Assembly: GCF_007625155.1 (NCBI RefSeq)
Contig: NZ_VMNK01000014.1
Span: 1 to 64,000, forward strand
Length of the DNA: 64,000 bases
Origin: Denitromonas halophila
GTDB taxonomy: Bacteria > Pseudomonadota > Gammaproteobacteria > Burkholderiales > Rhodocyclaceae
Direction: 5' to 3'
In this document: one piece after another, positions 60,100 through 64,000 of the stretch
How positions within the stretch are numbered: the stretch's first letter is position 1
Layout of the letters: each line of letters begins with the position of its first letter
Program-made: the position numbers and the translations under genes
The notes under the pieces: model-generated
Database searches by the model: none
What the model was told of the DNA's origin: nothing
The model's input: only the letters and a program-made list of their open reading frames with translations

Positions 60100-61967
60100 T
60101 GGCTTTGCTACAACTGCAAGAACCCGGCGAATCGACCGCACCGCATGAGCATCGTCTCGCGGTCGGCATCGACCTGGGCACGACCAATTCGCTGGTCGCC
60201 TCGGTGCGAAACGGGATCTCCGTCTGCTTGAATGACGCCGAAGGTCGCTCGATGCTGCCCTCGGTGGTGCATTACCCGCGCGACGGCACGACGCTGGTGG
60301 GGCGCGGCGCACAGGCGTTTCAGGTGGATGACCCGCGCAACACGCTGGTGTCGGTCAAGCGATTTATGGGCCGTGGCGTCAAGGACGTGACCCATATCGA
60401 GTCGATGCCTTACGACTTTGTCGACACCGAAGGCATGCTGCGCTTCCGCACGGCCGCTGGCGTCAAAACGCCGGTCGAAGTCTCCGCCGAGATTCTGAAG
60501 CACCTGCGCGAGCGCGCCGAAGCCAGCCTGGGTGGTTCGCTGGTGGGGGCCGTGATTACCGTGCCGGCGTATTTCGACGACGCCCAGCGTCAGGCGACCA
60601 AAGATGCCGCGCGGCTCGCCGGTCTGAATGTGCTTCGGCTGCTCAACGAGCCCACTGCCGCGGCGGTGGCCTACGGTCTTGAGAACGCCTCGGAAGGCGT
60701 TTACGCCATCTACGATCTGGGCGGTGGCACCTTCGATATTTCGATTCTCAAGCTCTCGCGTGGCGTCTTCGAGGTCATGGCGACCAATGGCGACGCCTCG
60801 TTGGGCGGCGATGATTTTGACCACCGCGTGTTCTGCTGGATTCTTGATCAATCGGGTGTTGCGCCGGTGTCGGACAGCGATGCGCGTCGTCTCCAGGCGC
60901 TGGCTCGCCGTGCCAAGGAGCGCTTGAGCACCGAAGAAGAAGCGCAGGTTCGAGTGACACTGAGTACCGGAGATGAGGTCGATCTGACGCTCACACGCGA
61001 GACCTTTGTCGAGATGACCCGCACGCTGGTCAATAAAACCCTGGCCCCGGTGCGCAAGGCCTTGCGCGATGCAGATCTGTCGGTGGATGAGATCAAGGGC
61101 GTGGTGATGGTTGGCGGGGCGACCCGCATGTTGCATCTGCAGCAGGCCGTGGGCGAGTTCTTTGGCCAGTCGCCGCTGACCAATCTCGACCCCGACAAAG
61201 TGGTCGCGCTTGGTGCGGCCATGCAGGCCAACGTGCTGGCGGGCAATCGTACCGCCGACGATGACTGGCTGCTGCTCGACGTGATTCCGCTGTCGCTCGG
61301 GATTGAAACCATGGGCGGCCTGGTCGAGAAGATCGTTCCGCGCAATTCGACCATCCCGATTGCCAAGGCGCAGGAATTCACCACCTTCAAGGACGGCCAG
61401 ACCGCCATGGCCATTCATGTGGTGCAGGGCGAACGGGAGCTGGTGTCAAACTGCCGGTCACTGGCGCGGTTCGAGTTGCGCGGCATTCCCCCCATGACGG
61501 CCGGTGCAGCACGCATTCGAGTGAGCTATCAGGTGGATGCCGATGGCTTGCTGGCCGTGACGGCCCGTGAGATGTCCTCCGGTGTCGAGGCGCAGGTGGT
61601 GGTCAAGCCCTCCTACGGTCTGGCTGACGACGAGATTGCGGACATGCTCAAGGCCGGTTTTGACAACGCCGGTGAAGACGCCAAGGCGCGCGCGGTGCGT
61701 GAGCTACAGGTGGAAGGTGAGCGCCTGCTCGAAGCCGTGCAACAAGCCTTGCTGGCCGACGGTGTCTTGCTCGACGCCGAGGAGCGCGCAGGCGTCGACG
61801 CGGCCATGGTGGCGTTGCGCCAGGCGGTCGCCGAGACCGATGCCAAGGCACTGCGCAAGGCGCTTGATGGTTTGAGCCGACAGACCGACGCATTCGCGGC
61901 GCGACGCATGGACAAAAGTATTCGGACGGCGCTGGCCGGCCACAAGATCAATGAACTGAAGGTTTGA
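60099..61967 (+). CDS. hscA: Hsp70-type chaperone HscA
   Basis: Encodes 622 residues: nucleotide-binding domain with [55 protein letters not shown] and [10 protein letters not shown], then a substrate domain ([18 protein letters not shown] type). It releases the cluster from IscU with HscB. Confidence 0.97.
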   Translation: MALLQLQEPGESTAPHEHRLAVGIDLGTTNSLVASVRNGISVCLNDAEGRSMLPSVVHYPRDGTTLVGRGAQAFQVDDPRNTLVSVKRFMGRGVKDVTHIESMPYDFVDTEGMLRFRTAAGVKTPVEVSAEILKHLRERAEASLGGSLVGAVITVPAYFDDAQRQATKDAARLAGLNVLRLLNEPTAAAVAYGLENASEGVYAIYDLGGGTFDISILKLSRGVFEVMATNGDASLGGDDFDHRVFCWILDQSGVAPVSDSDARRLQALARRAKERLSTEEEAQVRVTLSTGDEVDLTLTRETFVEMTRTLVNKTLAPVRKALRDADLSVDEIKGVVMVGGATRMLHLQQAVGEFFGQSPLTNLDPDKVVALGAAMQANVLAGNRTADDDWLLLDVIPLSLGIETMGGLVEKIVPRNSTIPIAKAQEFTTFKDGQTAMAIHVVQGERELVSNCRSLARFELRGIPPMTAGAARIRVSYQVDADGLLAVTAREMSSGVEAQVVVKPSYGLADDEIADMLKAGFDNAGEDAKARAVRELQVEGERLLEAVQQALLADGVLLDAEERAGVDAAMVALRQAVAETDAKALRKALDGLSRQTDAFAARRMDKSIRTALAGHKINELKV

Positions 61968-61968
61968 A

Positions 61969-62313
61969 ATGACGCAGATAGTCGTGTTGCCGCATGTGGA
62001 GTTGTGCCCGGAAGGGGCGGTGCTGGAGGCCAGTCCGGGGACGTCAATCTGTGACAGTCTGCTCGCCAATGGTATCTCTATCGAGCACGCCTGTGAAAAG
62101 AGCTGTGCATGCACAACTTGTCACGTCATTGTGCGCGAGGGCTATGCTTCGCTCGAGGGTGCGGAAGAGCTCGAAGACGATCTGCTCGATCGTGCCTGGG
62201 GCTTGGAGCCGACCTCGCGGTTGTCCTGTCAGGCACTCGTTCGAGACACGCCGCTGACGGTCGAGATTCCGAAATACACCATTAATATGGTCAGCGAGGG
62301 CAAACACGGATGA
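61969..62313 (+). CDS. fdx: ISC-type 2Fe-2S ferredoxin
   Basis: Encodes 114 residues with ligands in IEHACEKSCACTTCHVIV and the last Cys in SRLSCQALV, the adrenodoxin-type pattern. It supplies electrons for cluster assembly. iscX overlaps its end by ATGA. Confidence 0.96.
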   Translation: MTQIVVLPHVELCPEGAVLEASPGTSICDSLLANGISIEHACEKSCACTTCHVIVREGYASLEGAEELEDDLLDRAWGLEPTSRLSCQALVRDTPLTVEIPKYTINMVSEGKHG

Positions 62314-62504
62314 AGTGGACCGAAGTCGAAGAGATTGCCATTCAGCTGTCGGACGCCCACCCCGAGGTGGACCCGACCAAGGTGAATTTTGTCGATCTGA
62401 TGAACTGGGTGCTTGCGCTGCCCGAGTTCAATGACGATCCGGCTCGCTGTGGCGAACGGATTCTCGAAGGCATTCAGCAGGCCTGGATCGACGAGCTCGC
62501 CTGA
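62310..62504 (+). CDS. iscX: Fe-S assembly protein IscX
   Basis: Encodes 64 residues (MKWTEVEEIAIQLSDAHPEV, DLMNWVLALPEFND), the small acidic IscX that binds IscS and iron. It is the last gene of the isc operon and is coupled to fdx by ATGA. Confidence 0.95.
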   Translation: MKWTEVEEIAIQLSDAHPEVDPTKVNFVDLMNWVLALPEFNDDPARCGERILEGIQQAWIDELA

Positions 62505-62523
62505 GCGCGACCTCGATACCCGA

Positions 62524-62982
62524 TCAGGCGCCGGTGCCGGGTGCAGGCTCTGAGGACTCGTTCAGCGACAGCCAATAGACGCCGAGCTGGCCCACCGCCT
62601 GGATGAAGCGTTCGAAGTCGACCGGCTTCCGGATGTAGCTGTTCGCACCCAAGCGATACGCTTCGGTGATGTCCTGTTGTTCTTTTGACGTGGTGAGTAC
62701 GACCACCGGCAAGAGCGCCGTCGCCTCGTTGGCGCGAATTCGGCGCAGCACTTCCAGGCCGTCGATACGCGGCAATTTCAGGTCGAGCAGAATGACTGCC
62801 GGCATCGGGTTGTTCTTGCGCCCTTCGTGGCTACCCGTGCCAAAGAGGTAGTCGAGTGCCTCGACCCCATCGCGCGCGACCACGACCGGGTTGGGGATCT
62901 TGTTTTTGCTGAAGGCCCGCAAGGTAAGAGCTTCATCGTCCGGGTTGTCCTCAACGAGAAGAATAGGGCGCTCGGTAGGCAT
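62524..62982 (-). CDS. Single-domain response regulator (Rcp1-like)
   Basis: Encodes 152 residues from the ATG at 62982. Receiver motifs are ILLVEDNPDDEALTLRAF, phospho-acceptor Asp in VILLDLKLPRIDGLEVLRRI, VVVLTTSKEQQDI and the Lys in SYIRKPVDFERF. No output domain is present. Rcp1-like regulators are typically paired with PAS or phytochrome-type kinases, and the histidine kinase gene lies directly upstream, 26 bases away. It probably receives phosphate from it. Confidence 0.9.
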   Translation of the reverse strand: MPTERPILLVEDNPDDEALTLRAFSKNKIPNPVVVARDGVEALDYLFGTGSHEGRKNNPMPAVILLDLKLPRIDGLEVLRRIRANEATALLPVVVLTTSKEQQDITEAYRLGANSYIRKPVDFERFIQAVGQLGVYWLSLNESSEPAPGTGA

Positions 62983-63008
62983 GCATACTCCTGAACTCGG
63001 CAGGGGAA

Positions 63009-64000
63009 TCAGCCGAGGGTAAAGAAAAAGGTGGCGCCGCGACCGACCTGGGCGTCGGCCCAGACGCGGCCGCCGTGGCGATGGATGATCCGGCTGACGG
63101 TGGCCAGTCCAATGCCGGTGCCCGGATAATCCGATTCGCGATGCAGGCGCTGAAAAGCGCAAAACAGTTTACTGGCATAGCGCATGTCAAAACCTGCGCC
63201 GTTATCCTTGGCAAAATACACCGTCTCGCCATCTTGCTGCAAGCAACCGATTTCCAGTCTTGCGGACGGGTTCTGGCTCGTGAATTTCCATGCGTTACGA
63301 ATAAGATTGCTCATGGCGATACGAAGCAGGCTGCGGTCACCATGCACCGGAAGCTCATCTGGCACGCTGAGTGAGACGCTACGCTCTGGCTGCTCCTGTC
63401 GAAGCTCCGCTTCGATGTCGTGGACAAGTGTTGCCAGGTTGAAATCTGACCGGCGCATCTCGTCGCGTGTCACACGCGAGAGTTTGAGCAGATCGTCGAT
63501 GAGCTGCTGCATGCGATGAGTGGCGCTGCGAATGCGCTGCAGGTAGCCCAGCGCGTTCGGGTCGAGCTGCGGTCGATAGTCCTCTTCGAGCATGCGCGAG
63601 AAACCGTCGATGCCCCGTAGCGGCGCGCTCAGATCGTGGGATACCGAATAGCTGAAGGATTCGAGTTCCTGGTTGGCGACGGTCAGCTCGGCAGTGCGCT
63701 CGCGTACGCGTGTTTCAAGTGCCGTATTGAGCGCCTGAACTTCACGTTCGGCAGCCAGCCGTTTGCTGATGTCGACGCCAACACCGACCAGATGGCTCAC
63801 CCCTTGCAGCTCAACCCGAATGATCGTGAATACGTAGGGAATGCCCGCGTCGTCCGTTGCACTCAAGCGCGCGTCAATGGTGGCGTGCTCGGTGCGCAGG
63901 GCTTGCATCAAGGCGCTCTGAAAGTTGAGGCGATCATCCGGGTGGAACAGGCTTCGGATGATGAGGTGTTCCATCTGCTCGGCGGGGGTGCCGGTCACGT
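63009..64000 (-). CDS. PAS-domain sensor histidine kinase, N-terminus outside window
   Basis: At least 330 residues are inside the window. A PAS/PAC part (IIRVELQGVSHLVGVGVDIS) and a coiled coil (EVQALNTALETRVRERTAEL) lead to the HisKA helix with SFSYSVSHDLSAPLRGIDGF (phospho-His). The HATPase domain follows with N box LIRNAWKF, DNGAGFDM and GTGIGLATVSRI. The start is beyond position 64,000. It lies upstream of the Rcp1-like regulator and probably forms a two-component pair with it. Confidence 0.92.
   Translation of the reverse strand, partial: VTGTPAEQMEHLIIRSLFHPDDRLNFQSALMQALRTEHATIDARLSATDDAGIPYVFTIIRVELQGVSHLVGVGVDISKRLAAEREVQALNTALETRVRERTAELTVANQELESFSYSVSHDLSAPLRGIDGFSRMLEEDYRPQLDPNALGYLQRIRSATHRMQQLIDDLLKLSRVTRDEMRRSDFNLATLVHDIEAELRQEQPERSVSLSVPDELPVHGDRSLLRIAMSNLIRNAWKFTSQNPSARLEIGCLQQDGETVYFAKDNGAGFDMRYASKLFCAFQRLHRESDYPGTGIGLATVSRIIHRHGGRVWADAQVGRGATFFFTLG

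Noticed and set aside
60108-61418. 436-codon minus strand open frame
   Set aside because: Antisense shadow of hscA.

Overview
The window (about 60% GC or higher by eye) is betaproteobacterial chromosome carrying most of a lambda-like siphoviral prophage. The host looks like a Rhodocyclales-type bacterium (Thauera/Azoarcus relatives). That is an inference from the isc operon layout (iscR, a second cysteine desulfurase, iscS-iscU-iscA-hscB-hscA-fdx-iscX) and from the rimO, mltD, gloB-methyltransferase-rnhA-dnaQ and mutS neighbourhoods, not from a database search.

Prophage, 1 to about 35,330; its left end lies outside the window. (i) 1-3,221: leftward early operon of small, mostly unrecognised genes with many ATGA overlaps. 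(ii) 3,239-5,530: a lambda-style switch. A leftward HTH repressor and a rightward Cro/YdaS-like gene face each other across three 17-bp operators, two more operators cover the early left promoter, a strong terminator follows the cro-like gene, then comes a CII-like gene. (iii) 5,525-9,365: replication, with a large Toprim primase-SF3 helicase followed by an array of ten GCACGGG/CCCGTGC heptamers folded into a large inverted repeat (candidate origin). (iv) 9,358-15,057: packaging and portal (TerS, TerL, Mor-like regulator, DUF6148/gpW-position protein, portal). (v) 15,047-20,355: lysis and host-recognition cassette placed between portal and capsid genes: a GH19 endolysin fused to a holin-like tail, small membrane proteins, and a tail spike with an SGNH/sialate-esterase-type domain. 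(vi) 20,435-23,172: S49 protease with a nested scaffold, decoration protein and major capsid. (vii) 23,183-33,707: head-tail connection and long-tail genes, with a probable -1 frameshift in the tail chaperone and a 719-residue tape measure. (viii) 33,714-35,321: a large serine integrase whose start codon overlaps that of host rimO.

Host region, 35,320-64,000: rimO, a patatin-like hydrolase, an FAD-linked dehydrogenase, a tandemly duplicated Ala(GGC)-Glu(TTC)-Asp(GTC) tRNA cluster with a promoter for each copy, a peroxiredoxin and slyD, an oligopeptide-type double ABC ATPase, mltD, a PleD-like diguanylate cyclase, gloB and a methyltransferase, rnhA, dnaQ, a spermidine-synthase-like protein, a metallophosphoesterase, mutS, suhB, trmJ, cysE, the isc operon with two IscR-like boxes upstream, and a response regulator plus histidine kinase cut by the window end.

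The prophage looks largely intact: no frameshifted or truncated structural gene was seen, and early control, replication, packaging, head, tail, lysis and integration functions are all represented. The most unusual signals are the operator/leaderless switch, the heptamer array beside the primase, a duplicated 32-bp dyad placed 46 bp before two late-gene start codons, the endolysin-holin fusion with an internal start, and the integrase/rimO start-codon overlap.
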